64,000 nt of DNA from Marasmius tenuissimus (lineage: Eukaryota; Basidiomycota; Agaricomycetes; Agaricales; Marasmiaceae). Every line of letters begins with the position of its first letter. Position 1 is the first letter of the stretch. A model generated the notes under the pieces. That model worked only from the letters and a program-made list of their open reading frames with translations, had not been told where the DNA came from and did not search any database. Where the stretch lies: assembly GCA_029532415.1 (NCBI GenBank), contig JAQOTA010000047.1, forward strand, positions 3,038,001 to 3,102,000. Reading direction: 5' to 3'. Position numbers and translations under genes: made by a program. Shown here one piece after another: positions 11,729 through 22,800 of this stretch.

Positions 11729-12253
11729 TGTTGAACATGTGGTTACCATGTGATACACTTTATTGACGTGTTGTTTACGCGTCTATTATTTATAGACTCT
11801 TTCACTATGACACTTGCACTCGTATGAAAGATCCTGTACTTACTCAGACGGACTCTGTAGTTAGTCAGTACTCACACCTTATCTATATGGTTTATAGCAA
11901 GGTTCAGCTTTACACCCAATAGTGTTCAAAGCTGACTGAGCTTTCTCTCTAGATTACTTAGATAGAAAGCTAGTATGACTATGCCTACTTACTCACTCTG
12001 CTTTTCGAGCACTTATGCTTACTGATATGCAATATGTATCATATGCTATATTCTCACTTACCTATGTTCTATGACTCGTAGATAGACAAGGACTCTTGTA
12101 TAAAAGCTGGAGACTTTGTGTCTCAAAGCTTTAGGACAATCTACTCGATTATCACCTCTAGCAAGCATCTACAAGAACACAAGAATTCTCTTATAGTCAA
12201 TATGTGAGGTTTTAGTTTCATCTCACTGTGCATTTAACTATGCTGGCTCAATA
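11729..12253 (+). repeat. Diverged solo LTR of the copia-2 family, inside gene B
   Basis: It starts TGTTGAACATGTGG and ends CTATGCTGGCTCAATA, with a 5-bp target duplication CTTTT at 11724-11728 and 12254-12258. The body follows the 519-bp LTR in order (ATTTATAGA, TATAAAAG, GGACAATCTACTCGATTATCAC, ATGTGAGGTTT) but with many substitutions. It is clearly older than the other copies. Its last base pair is TA instead of CA. It lies at the last intron-exon junction of gene B. Confidence 0.85.
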
Positions 12254-12626
12254 CTTTTGTAAGAGGACATGATGGAATTATAAATTAACCAACGGACCTG
12301 ATCAGAGCGATTGGGAGTTTCCATCCTGACATGATTCTCTTGCCGTTTGTGAGCGACGGCATGGTGCGAGTGGGTAATGAAGTCGTTGTCTCTGAGGTGG
12401 AGCTGACCACTGGGAGATACTAGGTCTCGCGTGTCCGATAGGCCTTTTGAGTCAGCGCTAGTGACGGATGTACCGGGGTCGGTGTGGATTGCGGATGAAC
12501 CAGAACTTTGGTCTATATGAAGGTTAGAGAGTGAGGATGAAGTAAGAGTTTGGGCGCACCTCTGTCAACCTCTCTGAACCGATCGTCATCATCCAGAGGT
12601 TGGAAGATGTTTCCGTTGTATCCGAG

Positions 12627-13144
12627 TGTTGAACATGATGGATATCATGTGATACACTGTTGACGTGTTGTTTACGCGTCACACTATTTATAGAGCTACG
12701 CCTCTAGAACACTTGCGTCCTCATGCAAGTACTACGTCTCTGCCTACGTAGCTTACTACGTATATCTAGTTTTATCATATATGATACTATAGACAGTCGC
12801 TATCCAATAGCATAAGTAGAGCCTCCAATACATGAGGCAAACACGACTATGCTCACCAAGCATACTACCATTCATGGTAGAAGTACTTACACAGTACTAA
12901 TGTCTTTTACGCCTTTAGGGCCGAATACCTACTTCTAGTAGTAGTTTCAGTTAGTGTAATACTCATTACATGTACCAGAAACTTATGTATAAAAGACTGG
13001 ACGAAAGGCCTTAAGCCTTAGGACAATCTACCCGATTATCACCTCTTCACAAGCATCTCAAGACTACAAGAACACTCTGTGTATTACCCATGTGAGGTTT
13101 ACTTCGTTATACCCACTGTGCACTTTAACTATGCTGGCTCATCA
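12627..13144 (+). repeat. Solo LTR of the copia-2 family in exon 8 of gene B
   Basis: It runs from TGTTGAACATGATGG to GCTGGCTCATCA, 518 bp, and is flanked by the 5-bp duplication CCGAG (12622-12626 and 13145-13149). Deleting the LTR and one CCGAG restores the exon order seen in the other gene copies (TATCCGAGATGTCG on the plus strand). It closely resembles the LTRs of element 2. A single LTR with an intact target duplication is the usual product of recombination between the two LTRs of a full element. Confidence 0.95.
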
Positions 13145-14975
13145 CCGAGATGTCGCGCAAAGTCGGTGGTCGTTGGGTCAAAACCTCGAAGGAGCTGGTA
13201 CTGATGAATCAGTCGGTGGTAGTGGGTGGACCAAGAGCGTGAATAGTTGCCCTCATATTTGAATATCAGCTCGACAGGGAGGCCGAGGTCGCAACACAAC
13301 TCGGGTGAGAGCTGAGGTTGGCCGTCTTCATCGAGAGACCAGTGATGGAAGGAAGATGTTTCGCCTTTCTCGAGGTGGGGGGGAGGTGGATAGACAAAGA
13401 GGAAGATGGGTTGCTGGCGTCGCAATTGGCATTTGGAGGGGGGTTCATCGAGGTAGCCGTCCAACCACCCCCGGTGATAGACGAGACCTGGGCGATGTTT
13501 AACGAGTGGCAGGGGGAAAATGAAATGAGGACACACTAAAACCCTCCTGATCATTCTCCAACAAAACACCTCGAGCATGGAAAACACGCCATGCTTGCGA
13601 GAGCCAAGCCTTCCTAACGTTGCAATTCAACCTCAAAAAAAAGCCATCCATCTCGATCAAGTCGGAATCTACTCATGGAAGTTAGACAGAGTGGCCTATA
13701 GCTTGTGAGAAACCCACCTCGTACACCCATTCTCCAAACACGTCCGCTCTACGAGACTGTCCCCAAAACTGTCCCAGACATTATTTGCGACGGCGATGGG
13801 GGTTTTCAAAGCCGAAAAAACGGTCGGCCGATCGACCCGTTCAGGCACACCTTCGTCATTCCTAGCCCAATACATTGCGTCTATAAACGCGTTATCGGCT
13901 TCCTTCGACTTGTGACTCGCCAAGAAGCGCAGAAGAACCTCTTCTTGGAGAAGTTCGGCGGTTGGAGGTAGGTCCTTGAATTCCAACGCATCCACAAAGA
14001 TATATGAAGATGGCCCCTTTGGACCACGGCAGACCACTCCTCGGGTAGGATCAATCCACATCTCCGCATAGGCACATTCCCATTGATTCTAGAACTGTAT
14101 TAAAAGACTGTTTGACTATGCTACAACAGCTACTTACAGTCAAACTTTCAAGATACATCCGACCCAAATGCCCCACGTTACTCAAGACTTGCACGAGCGG
14201 TACAAGACCTAGGTAGAAACATCCAATCAGCTTCGGGACCCACTATGATAACATATGAACTTACCATGCCAAAGAATCATTGACGGAACTGTCCCTTTGT
14301 CAATTGCATAAACCTGGGCGACCTCGGAAAACCTAAAATACAACACCCTCAATGTGAGTGATTATGGGTTGTTACTCGACGTACAACTGTCTTGAAAGAT
14401 TCTGAAACTCTTTTTCGAATACCTACCAGGACAGGCTCGGCTTAGGTTTCGATCGACTGGAATAAGATACAGGACTTACCTTTCGTGCATCTGGTCCGCT
14501 GTAAGATACCACCGTGAATTCACCTTCCACCCCATTCACTTTCGCGGCACATATCGTCTTCATCACCCGTCCATGCTGTCGACGGCACATCACACATTGA
14601 CAACCCTCATCATCACGAACCTGGCAGATATTTCGGAGCCTGCAAATGTCCCCGCGTTTGAGGTTCCGAAACTGTGTAAAAAGTCAGCCTCCCGCTCAAT
14701 TGCTCAACTCGGTGATGACTCACATCATCGAATTCCGTCAGTTCCTTCTCTTCTTGCTGGACAATCTGGTTGTTTATCTGGTTCCCGTTAACGTGAATGG
14801 TCATTGTCATCGCCCTCGACCCAGTCTCCTGAGTTATTGATCCCGAGGGAGAGGTCGATAGATGAGAGGCTTGAAAGGTCGTTTCATGGTAGTAGTTATG
14901 CTGGTCACCATTAACGCTGCTGAAGGTACCACCGTCAATCGAGAAGTTTTGTGCGTTAGGGAAGAAGGTAGACAT

Positions 14976-17000
14976 AGTAACCGTAAAGGAAGGCAAGGAA
15001 CTTGGGGGATGGTGGGTCGACGAACGATACAGCAGGTATTCCTGTGCAATATGTACCGGCCAGCATGCTGGTAACACGTGTTGAGCAAAAATAATGCACT
15101 ATACCATGAACACGCGCCGATCTTGATGTTGATCACGAATGAATGGATGAACGGCCTGTGGTGGCGTCCGGAGTCGAAGGAACCGTGCTGTCTATCTTCT
15201 CTCCTCGTCTTCCCTTCGACTATATTCAGCCCGTTGGGTTGTTTGCTGTTTTTTGGTCGCAAACCTGGAGTCCAGGTCGGTGAGTACTAGATCTCCCGGC
15301 CATACGCCCGCGCTACTAATCCCGCAGCAATCGATATGAACCCTTCATCAGTATGCTGTGGCGCATCAGCGTTACACTTTCACCTCCGAGCAAACACGGA
15401 AATGAAGACTCATGTTAAGGCACACCTCAAGATCGCTCCAACCGCATTTGAGTCATAGAAATTTCCATCTTGGTAGAGGGGGCATCGCTCGAGCGGGATC
15501 TGGGGTTAATCACGCGAATGGAATTATCAGAGTGCCTATCAGAAGATCACGGTCAGTACAGCGTGAATGAAAGGAACGCCGGTGGGAAAAAACTCACTGG
15601 TTGGGAGCTACAAGCTATGAGAACAAAATACGAACAATCTCATGGCGAAAAATCGCGAAGGTCTCGCTGAGAGGAATAAAGGAGGTCAGTGTTGAGTACA
15701 GGTCCACCAAAACAGGCTCACTTTGCTTATCCGTAGACCCATATACTCGGCAGATCTGGCGACCTATCAGCTGTACACTCTGGGTTTGTTCAATCCCTCG
15801 ATGATAGCTGCTATTTAGACCTGTAAACCATGAAAATACACGAATTGCCTGATTAGAGGTCGCCACTTACTGGTGAGCAACCGTTGAGAACGTTACCGAA
15901 GCTCGGGTGTCTATACTCTATACCCGGAATGAGCTAGAAAGTGAAATACTTGCAATTTTGAGGCGGTGATCTCCCGACAGATGTGATAATGCGGCACTCC
16001 TCGAGACCAAAAAATCGTTTCCTGTAGATACCAAGTAGCAAGATATCGTTAGGCAAGACCAAACGAGATAAAGAAATGAACGTACCCATGACCTCCCAGA
16101 TAGTACCATAGGACAAGCCATATTCTATAAGACAATCTGGCATTGAAAGCCTATTGGAGTCGCCGATACATTTGGAAATATCAAGAGACTTGTACAGGAC
16201 CAGCAGCGACCAAATTGCCGCTTCAAGAGCCCTTGAACACGGCCAATCAAGACTGCAGTGAAAATCTGGAAATTGGGATGTTGGCTCGCCAGGATACTTG
16301 TACTTGCCCTTCTCGTAGAGTCAGTTGCTTGATGGTCAATGAATAAAGACTTGAAGGCACTGAAGCAGTCACTTCAAAATATCAACGAGATTCAAGGGAT
16401 TATTTGGGTAGCTCGAACCGAGGTTTGGGCGCGTGCAATCATACCGGGCCGTCAAAGCAAATCAGAATATTATACACCCAAACTTGATGTCCTTGAGGTC
16501 ATTTGTGGTGAAGGACAGAAGGACCAAGACGAGATGGTGGTTGCGGGAAGAGTTGCACCGGGCCGGGTCTGGGCTTACGTTCAGCCTTTCGAACTCTCAG
16601 TCGACAATAATTACAACGCATCGCCTGAATGTCAGAGAGGGATGGATTCCAACGGAAATTACTCACCTTGAAACCTTCCAAGAGGCTCAGAGGGCCCTGA
16701 TATTCTTCAGGATGACATGTGGCGGACATACGCCTATCTCACTAAACGAGAGGATCAAGCCTACTTGTACTTTCGTGTGATGTGGATGAACAGGCGGGCA
16801 GATCCATCTGGGTTGTGGACACTGGAGACGAGTAGGAGGTATGTATGCGATGATCCGTGTACCAAAGCATCATGCCGAGAGGAGACTCGATAAAATTGTG
16901 TATCGTATGGCGTATCGAAGCCAGGATACGACCATAGGAGGGGCCACAGAATGGGGAACGTCTGATCCAATTTGCAAGGAAGGGAATATTGAGTGCGCCT
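14976..17000. repeat. 5' flank of gene B, upstream repeat
   Basis: It shares the AATCCCGCAGCAATC and CATCAGTATGCTGT landmarks with the other flanks near 15320-15360. From about 15640 to 16600 it is closest to the flank of gene C (34090-35020), for example GACAATCTGGCATTGAAAG and GACTTGAAGGCACTGAAGCA against GGCTTGAAGGCACTAAAGCA. A plus-strand frame at 16339-16671 (DVLEVICGEGQK, DEMVVAGRV) has a similar counterpart near 34930, but that one is interrupted. On the minus strand a peptide like RVQGLLKRQFGRCW is shared with the flank of C. No intact gene can be assembled. Confidence 0.65.
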
Positions 17001-17590
17001 TAGGCGGTAGGCCAATCAGAACTAGATACACGCATCAATTCAATTCATGTGCGACTTTTCCAACAGGGATTGTGCCGTCACCAAGGTTACCTCGGAACTG
17101 CATGAATAACGAGCCTTGGGCTCCTTCTTCCCGCCAACACCAACCCAAATCGATATCAACGCCAGTAACGGCAATGGCCGTTTTTTCCCCTGGCATCCTG
17201 CCAACTCGAGCCGAGACGTGTACCTCGTCAGAGGTCAGTATGAAGCAGCTAGAAAATTGCTGATAACACAGAATGGACCCATCGGCCACATCTCGTTTGA
17301 CGAGGATAACGAAGAGACTGTGTGTTTAAATAGAAGAGAACGTTGGGTGTACTCAACTTGGTTGTTGAATGCCGGGTGCACCAGCTCATGACGGTGCCCG
17401 TGACAGAGAAGAAGCCTCAAAGCGAGAGATTCCATCCGATTACAGCCTGTAGGGTTGTAGTCCCGGCTTTTTCCTCGTGACTTGTATACATCCATCCTCG
17501 AGCAAAAGGTTGACGTACTTAGTTTGAGAAGCTTGATGTTAATTTCGGACTTTGAGCTTTTGATATTTAACTCCTATGAGACCGAATGAG
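17001..17590. other. Spacer with one unassigned plus-strand frame
   Basis: The plus-strand frame 17116-17391 contains IDINASNGNGRFFPWHPANS and later GHISFDEDNEETVC. It reads like coding sequence in composition, but it has no paralogue in the window, no recognised domain and no clear exon partner. I treat it as a possible exon fragment only. Confidence 0.25.
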
Positions 17591-17639
17591 TCAGGACTCA
17601 GAAGCAGATACGGACAACGAAAGACTTGCCCAGGTCCAG

Positions 17640-17800
17640 TTGAGTATTGCTCGCCGAACATCGACGTTTCGGTATAAGGAGAATGATATGGTCATAGCCA
17701 CCCAAAATTTCCCATGAGCCCGGAAGTTTCGGGTTTTTGTCGGCTGAATCGTTGCTTCGCCCCGACCATTATCAACGCGACCTGAGACACAGCTGTACAG
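17640..17800 (-). pseudogene. Remnant of the GxWxIxGG gene, copy 2
   Basis: The minus strand encodes NDSADKNPKLPGSWEILGG followed by YDHIILLIPK, matching copy 1 at 8567-8773. The upstream part (QVALIMVGAK) aligns with EVALMMIRVGTK of copy 1 only after a one-base frame change, so this copy is probably dead. The nearby peptide LLKLSTSTFCSR also has a counterpart (LLKTTTFCSR) near 8450. Confidence 0.45.
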
Positions 17801-18173
17801 TCTACTCTTAACCTCGCATATCCGAGAAAATATAGAAGGTCGGTGTCTAGCTACTATCACCCTTTTTTTTGCGCATACGTCGAACCTTTTCCCATGTATT
17901 CCAGGACGTAACTTCGCATCACGCCACGGTTTATAAAGCACCAGTATAGACTTACTGGCCGGCGAACACCAACAGAAATAAGGTAGGAGATAGGTATTAT
18001 AACGGTTATGCGTTGAGCTATGCCCTCGGTCACTCGAGAGTTGTATTTAAGAAGGTGGTAGGGCCTAGGGAAGACTATACCCCTCGTGAATCACCTCAAT
18101 GCTGCGCTGGAACATCTCTACGCGTGTTTCTCGTACATCTTTGAGCAATAGAAACCAAAAAGGAGACCAGTAT

Positions 18174-18351
18174 CAGACTCCTTCCCATTCGCCTTCGGAC
18201 AGTTAAAAACCAGCCAAGGTTGAGTTCGAGTGATAGCTAGAATTTGAGTGTTTTTTTTGTATTACGTGTTTGTGCTTACTATACTTTGCTGGTTTTTTCT
18301 TAACTGCTCGGCTGGTTTTTAACTGTCCGAAGGCGAATGGGAAGGAGTCTG
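18174..18351. mobile_element. MITE with 42-bp perfect terminal inverted repeats
   Basis: The left arm (18174-18215, beginning CAGACTCCTTCCCATTCGCC) is the exact reverse complement of the right arm (18310-18351). The flanks are near-identical 9-bp direct repeats, GACCAGTAT and GACTAGTAT, with one mismatch. Termini beginning CAG and a duplication of 8-9 bp fit hAT or Mutator-type non-autonomous elements. The right arm is preceded by a partial tandem copy (GCTGGTTTTTTCTTAACTGC). There is no coding capacity. Confidence 0.85.
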
Positions 18352-18988
18352 GACTAGTATACAGTGGATACAAGGCTGAAGAAATCCAGACCCTTTGTGC
18401 GATTGGAAGTGACTTACTCAGTCGGCTCCTTGAAGTAGTCACCAGCCAATCTCATTCGACGGCGTGCAATGGTAAGTCGGACCTACTGAATAGCAACCTG
18501 GCATACTCCCGCACCAAGGAAATCACGAAAAATAATATTTTATTCATGAACGTCCGGTACGGGTGTTTTCATTGCCACCTCCATCCTCGAGTCTGACCTG
18601 AATAGACCTGTTCCTAGTCTCTCGGGGACGACCTTCCTCGTGATCGACTCCAAATAAAGTTCAAAACCCCCAGGTCTTCCTATGAGGATCTCTCGACACT
18701 ATCTACGTTTCGTAGTCCAAATAAACAGTCTATATAGACCCGAAATCTTTGCTGCTCTCTCCAGAAGGCAGCCTACAGCTTTTTATGAAGTGTTCCATTG
18801 CTTTTCCTCCCAGTTACCCAGTCAAGATCTTCGCATTTGTAGCTGACTCGGGCTGTTGTAGGTCCCTGTCGAAGCCTTTGCTGCACACATGTTTGTCTCC
18901 GGGCGATGGTTTCTTGCGAGATACTTACGTAGATACCTCTATCACTTGAGATCTAATCACTGATGATGAGCGTCGGCAAAAGCCGACA

Positions 18989-19450
18989 TTGTTCAGTCTC
19001 TCGCGGCGACCAACCATGCTACATATCAAATATATAGGTACCCAGAATAAAAACACTTCCCTTGATATGAAGGGCGACGTGGTTGGCACTTGGGCTTTGT
19101 TCCGGGCTTCTGGGATCCAAACGGTGGCCAGTCGCGCTGACTTGGCCATGCCGCACACATTTGTTGAAATCACTGCTTATGCCCCGAGAAGCTCTCTCTT
19201 TTGGGAGGTTTTGCGCTTATCCGACGAAGAAGTGACACTTGATCTTATAGGTCTAAATCAGATTGTTGGAGTAAAACAACACGTGGCCGAGGAACATATA
19301 TCCCCTCCTAAGTTTGCTCAGCTTGAATTATACCTCAAAGTCAATGAGTTATTCACTGAGGATTATTTTTCTTTGGATGACCCCTCAAATGAGGATGCAA
19401 TGTCATCTTACAGAGTACGATACCCTTGTTTTCCACTTTGCCTAACTTGA
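18989..19450 (+). CDS. Possible exon of an unrecognised protein
   Basis: This is a 153-codon frame, long for this region. Its middle reads like ordinary coding sequence (TFVEITAYAPRSSLFWEVL, later FAQLELYLKVNELF and DYFSLDDPSNEDAMSSYR) and the frame is open upstream to about 18950. A GTACGA donor follows YR near 19410, so the last codons may be intron. There is no domain I recognise and no second copy in the window. It could be an exon of a gene running from about 18750 to 19450. Confidence 0.3.
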   Translation: MFSLSRRPTMLHIKYIGTQNKNTSLDMKGDVVGTWALFRASGIQTVASRADLAMPHTFVEITAYAPRSSLFWEVLRLSDEEVTLDLIGLNQIVGVKQHVAEEHISPPKFAQLELYLKVNELFTEDYFSLDDPSNEDAMSSYRVRYPCFPLCLT

Positions 19451-20468
19451 CTAGACCGGACACGGAATCACCCTGAATATGTCTGTCGCCTGTGGATGCT
19501 TTGATGCCCTGTGAATCTTTTTGCCGATCTCTAGTGCAATGGACACGGCACAGTCTTTACCCGATTATTGCTTCCAATCTGAATATATATTATAGCCTTA
19601 GCTTCTTCCACCATCACTCCTGGGCCTGTTCGGGTGGCGGGCTGAGGTCTGGCCCGCTCTGCCAAAGTCGATCTTCGGTTCATATTTTTGCAGGTGGGCT
19701 CCTGTCAGACCAACCTCGGCCTGCGTACCGAATAAGCCCTTTATATCCGATGCATCTCAGCCATTATAACAATTGGGAGTGGAGCTGTGGCGTCGTAGGC
19801 CGGTTTGCAACGGCTCAAGCGAGTAGCGATGGGTTCTCTGTTTAACAATACAGCCAAACTCCAATTTTCTGACGCCTGGTATGTACTCGAGTGGTGGTTC
19901 TGATTGGAATCGCTGATTCTTGTAGCCATGAAGAATGAAATTACCAAAAATCCCAAAAAATCCTCACCTTTCCACCAGATTTTTGACTACACATATATCC
20001 TGACCATGCGCTGTTGTGATACTCTCAGCAAAATGGTTTATCACTGCATCGTTTACGATTCAAAATCAACACGTCCGGGCCTGTTTAGCGGCTCGCTACA
20101 TGAGCGGGATCATAATTAGTCTTATGCGAAGTCAGGATTTCTCCCCGTAACCTTCTCCACATAGGTAGAGGCTACTATTGGCACCATCGTGCTGTGTGCC
20201 GCCCCTCTATCCGAGAGCCTGGCGCCCTTCTCACTCCGAGACCTCATCACAAGGAGCAAGTACAGGACCATCCATCCTTATTCACACACCTGTGGAGCAC
20301 TCATCGCGATCTTTGTGGTCGCTATCATATTCGGAACATACACTTGAAGCTGGCATGCCGCTGTTTTTCGGGTGTCTAGGTATAAAAACGATCAATCAAC
20401 TACTGTTCCAGTCACCCATGGAAGCCAGACAAACCGCCAATGGCACTGGATTTTGCCAAAAGGAGACA
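19451..20468. other. Spacer upstream of the seven-transmembrane gene
   Basis: No supported gene. A small ATG frame near 19830 (MGSLFNNTAKLQFSDAW) is followed by a GTATGT donor but cannot be joined to anything downstream. A hydrophobic frame near 20300 (ALIAIFVVAIIFG) could be an unrecognised first membrane segment of the gene at 20469, but a stop codon follows at once. Confidence 0.35.
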
Positions 20469-21997
20469 ATGCTGTGCGATATTTATCTAAGCGGGCCCAT
20501 CGCTCAAACACGTGTACGTCGCTTTTGTATCTAATGAGCTACCCACGATAGACTAACATCCCAAAGGTTCTATTTTTTGTCTATGGTCTGTACAGCTTAA
20601 TCCTGATGGCTCAACTAACTTGAACGATCCTAGGGATTCACCTCGTTCTTTTTGGAGCGTGCATGTCGGTGCTCTCCAGACGCAAAGGAAATCAGTTGCT
20701 CATCCACCGCTTCTGCATTGTCATTCTCTATGCCTTGTCAACTACAAGTGTTGCAATCAACACATACAGTGAAGATCTTGACGTGGATTACTCCAGGAGA
20801 TTGGGCAAACCTGACCTACTCGAGCTCTATGTTAGCCAACGCAGTCGTATCATGTACGCTCTGCAGGCCCTCACCGTCACATCTAAGTACGTCCCTGTAC
20901 ACGCAACCTACGGTTCCACTGAGATTGACTTTGCCTTGTAGCCTGATCACAGATGCCATCTTGGTACGTTGTTCTTCGAACTTAACAATGACTCCCAGCC
21001 CACTGTCACACCCCTTCCGTCGGGCAGCTTTGGAGATGTTTTCTAGTTTGGGGACGTCGGATTCGTGTGGTCATTTTTCCAATCTTTTTCTCCATTACCG
21101 TCAATAGTAAGTGATACCCTTTGCACAACCTCATTTGACAGCTTTGTTAATGGGAGTGCAGCCTTGGGCTTTCTGACATTGGTCAACATCTCTGCAGTTT
21201 CAAACCTGGGGGCAATAGATTTTTATACCATCAGAAGTGACAACAAGGACCTCACACCTAGTCCAAATTCTGTCATGCTTCTATGCTTCACTATTGGGAG
21301 TGTGTGTAACAATTTGCTGCTGACTGCTATGATAGGTGATCAGGTCCCGTTTTCGATGCTTGTGTAGACCAGATAGTCTGACAATGCTCTCAACAGCTGG
21401 ACGAATATTCTACATCAGCAGAGAAGTCGCAAGCCTCAGGAAGCGACCGATAGCCGGGATGTACAAGACACTCATTCACGCGTCGTGAGTGGACAGTCAT
21501 TGGGGTTGAGCTTTGTGACTCAAGCAAATAAAGGGTCGAATCGGGGCTATTATACCCAGTGGTACTCGCTGGATACACCACCTCCTTGATTTTGTCATAT
21601 GAGCTTGTACTCCACGATGGCCTGGCATCTCCGTTCATACGTGCAAATATCGCCTGTGAAATTTTGTATTCTTGCTTTATCCCAATAATGGTGAGCACCG
21701 GGTTGCTGATGCAGGATCACGAATGCCGATCGATAACATGCGTAGGGAATCGCCTCGACTTTGATTATTGTTCGCTCAGCACTAGGGATCGCAATTAACG
21801 GCGAGAAATCCTTCAAACTGACTGTCTTAGGAGGCAGAGATGGAAACGAGGGAAGTCGGGGAATAGTTCACAGTATTATCCAAATACGCGGGCGCGGCGA
21901 GTCGACGGTGGATCGGGAGGAGATGGGCCTCGGAGATGTGGCGGGTAATGAGAAACAGGAAGAGACAAACGGGAGAATGGGCCAAAATTCCGTATAG
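20469..21997 (+). CDS. Seven-transmembrane protein of a basidiomycete-specific type
   Basis: The nine exons I place are 20469-20513, 20567-20585, 20634-20886, 20942-20963, 21028-21106, 21162-21335, 21397-21484, 21534-21690 and 21746-21997. They join in frame to about 362 residues. Hydrophobic segments include VLFFVYGIHLVLFGACM, IHRFCIVILYALSTTS, VIFPIFFSITVNTLGFLTLV, MLLCFTIGSVCNNLLLTAMI, LLYPVVLAGYTTSLILSYE and the final GIASTLIIVRSALGIAI. Short family landmarks are RCFLVWGRR after the third segment, AGRIFYISREVA in the cytoplasmic loop and ESGLLYP before the sixth. The tail after residue 290 is hydrophilic and acidic. Similar 7-TM proteins are abundant in Agaricomycetes and usually unannotated; they are receptor-like in shape but no ligand is known to me. 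The start is the least certain part, and the donor after exon 2 (GTCTGT) is weak. Confidence 0.75.
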
Positions 21998-22289
21998 GTG
22001 ACCATTATGCACGAATTCCGATACTCCCGCCGATTCGAGTTTTTGTTATTCTCGAAAGCTTTATTTGACATGCTCTTTTTACCGGTCTTGAACCTGATGT
22101 CGCGACTTGTTGTAAACAGAGATGGTTTCCTCTGTCACAAAAAGGATCAGAAACCTTCTATGGCCAGATGATGTAACCTTCTGTGGCTGCCTCACGTTAT
22201 ATTCCCTCGCCACTCAGACTCCTCTCTTCACGTAGAGATTCATGGCAAAGGCCGTTCGCCAACCGCCGAGTGCGACGGCAGAATTAATA

Positions 22290-22760
22290 AGTGATCACAC
22301 CATGAGACGTGTTCGACCATGCCCGACGTCAACAGGTACTGATGGGCCTCTCAACAGTGTCGCTCCCAATGCCGAATCAACGCCCTTATATGCATTCATT
22401 TGGTGCCCGGTCATTCAATACACTTGTTATCTCGAACCTTGGGCACCAAAGCCCTCCCTTATTTAGTCTGCATTCAGCTACCTTACCAAGCGTGAATCTC
22501 TCAGGATTTTTGGTCAATCAGCTACCTACACCGAGAATAAAGAGCTGTAATCATAGCTACAGCGTATCTCCTCGAGAATCAAAATCGGGGGAAGAGTATT
22601 GTTACCCTTGGCAGACGAGCTCGCGAGGGAACAAAGTTCTGTGAGTCATTTCGCACGTGAGGCTACTCTCATGATTTGACTGACTGATAGTCAACCCTCA
22701 GGTTTGTTTAGTACTTCGTTGCGGGTCGAAGGTACCAAACTCCGAATCGGGGCAAAGAAG
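22290..22760. repeat. Duplicated segment, copy 1 (partner 49916-50350)
   Basis: This segment aligns in the same orientation with 49916-50350. Shared landmarks include GTCTGCATTCAGCTA against GTTTGCATTCAGCTA, TTTTGGTCAATCA against TTTCGGTCAATCA and GCGAGGGAACAA in both. Both copies sit to the left of a cysteine-rich gene remnant and a C/F-type family gene, so they belong to one duplicated block. Open frames exist but are not kept between the copies. Confidence 0.75.
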
Positions 22761-22800
22761 ATAGTTCTCTTACACAACGCTTCGCTCGGGGTCAAGCTGA

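Larger units (their letters stand above)
11363..14975 (-). pseudogene. Gene B: family member broken by two solo LTRs
   Basis: The start is MSTFFPNAQNF at 14975, with exon 1 at 14724-14975 (84 codons). Exon 6 lies near 13720-14080 and contains MWIDPTRGVVCRGP. Exon 8 is cut by the solo LTR 12627-13144: the frame reads DFARHLG and runs into the LTR, and the missing continuation (LGYNGNIFQPLDDDDRF) resumes at 12561-12626. Exon 9 follows at about 12300-12515 and ends at a diverged GTCCGT donor. A second solo LTR (11729-12253) sits at the next acceptor. The last exon (11363 to about 11690) matches the C-terminus of gene A, with the serine and threonine-rich SLIPANRPPTSQCNQRR region still open. The coding frame is otherwise undamaged, so the insertions look like the main lesions. 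A truncated protein ending DEPA inside the LTR is possible. Confidence 0.82.

Noticed and set aside
20652..21107. Alternative 151-codon plus-strand frame over the seven-transmembrane gene
   Set aside because: It runs through introns in another phase; the spliced frame gives continuous membrane segments and family landmarks.
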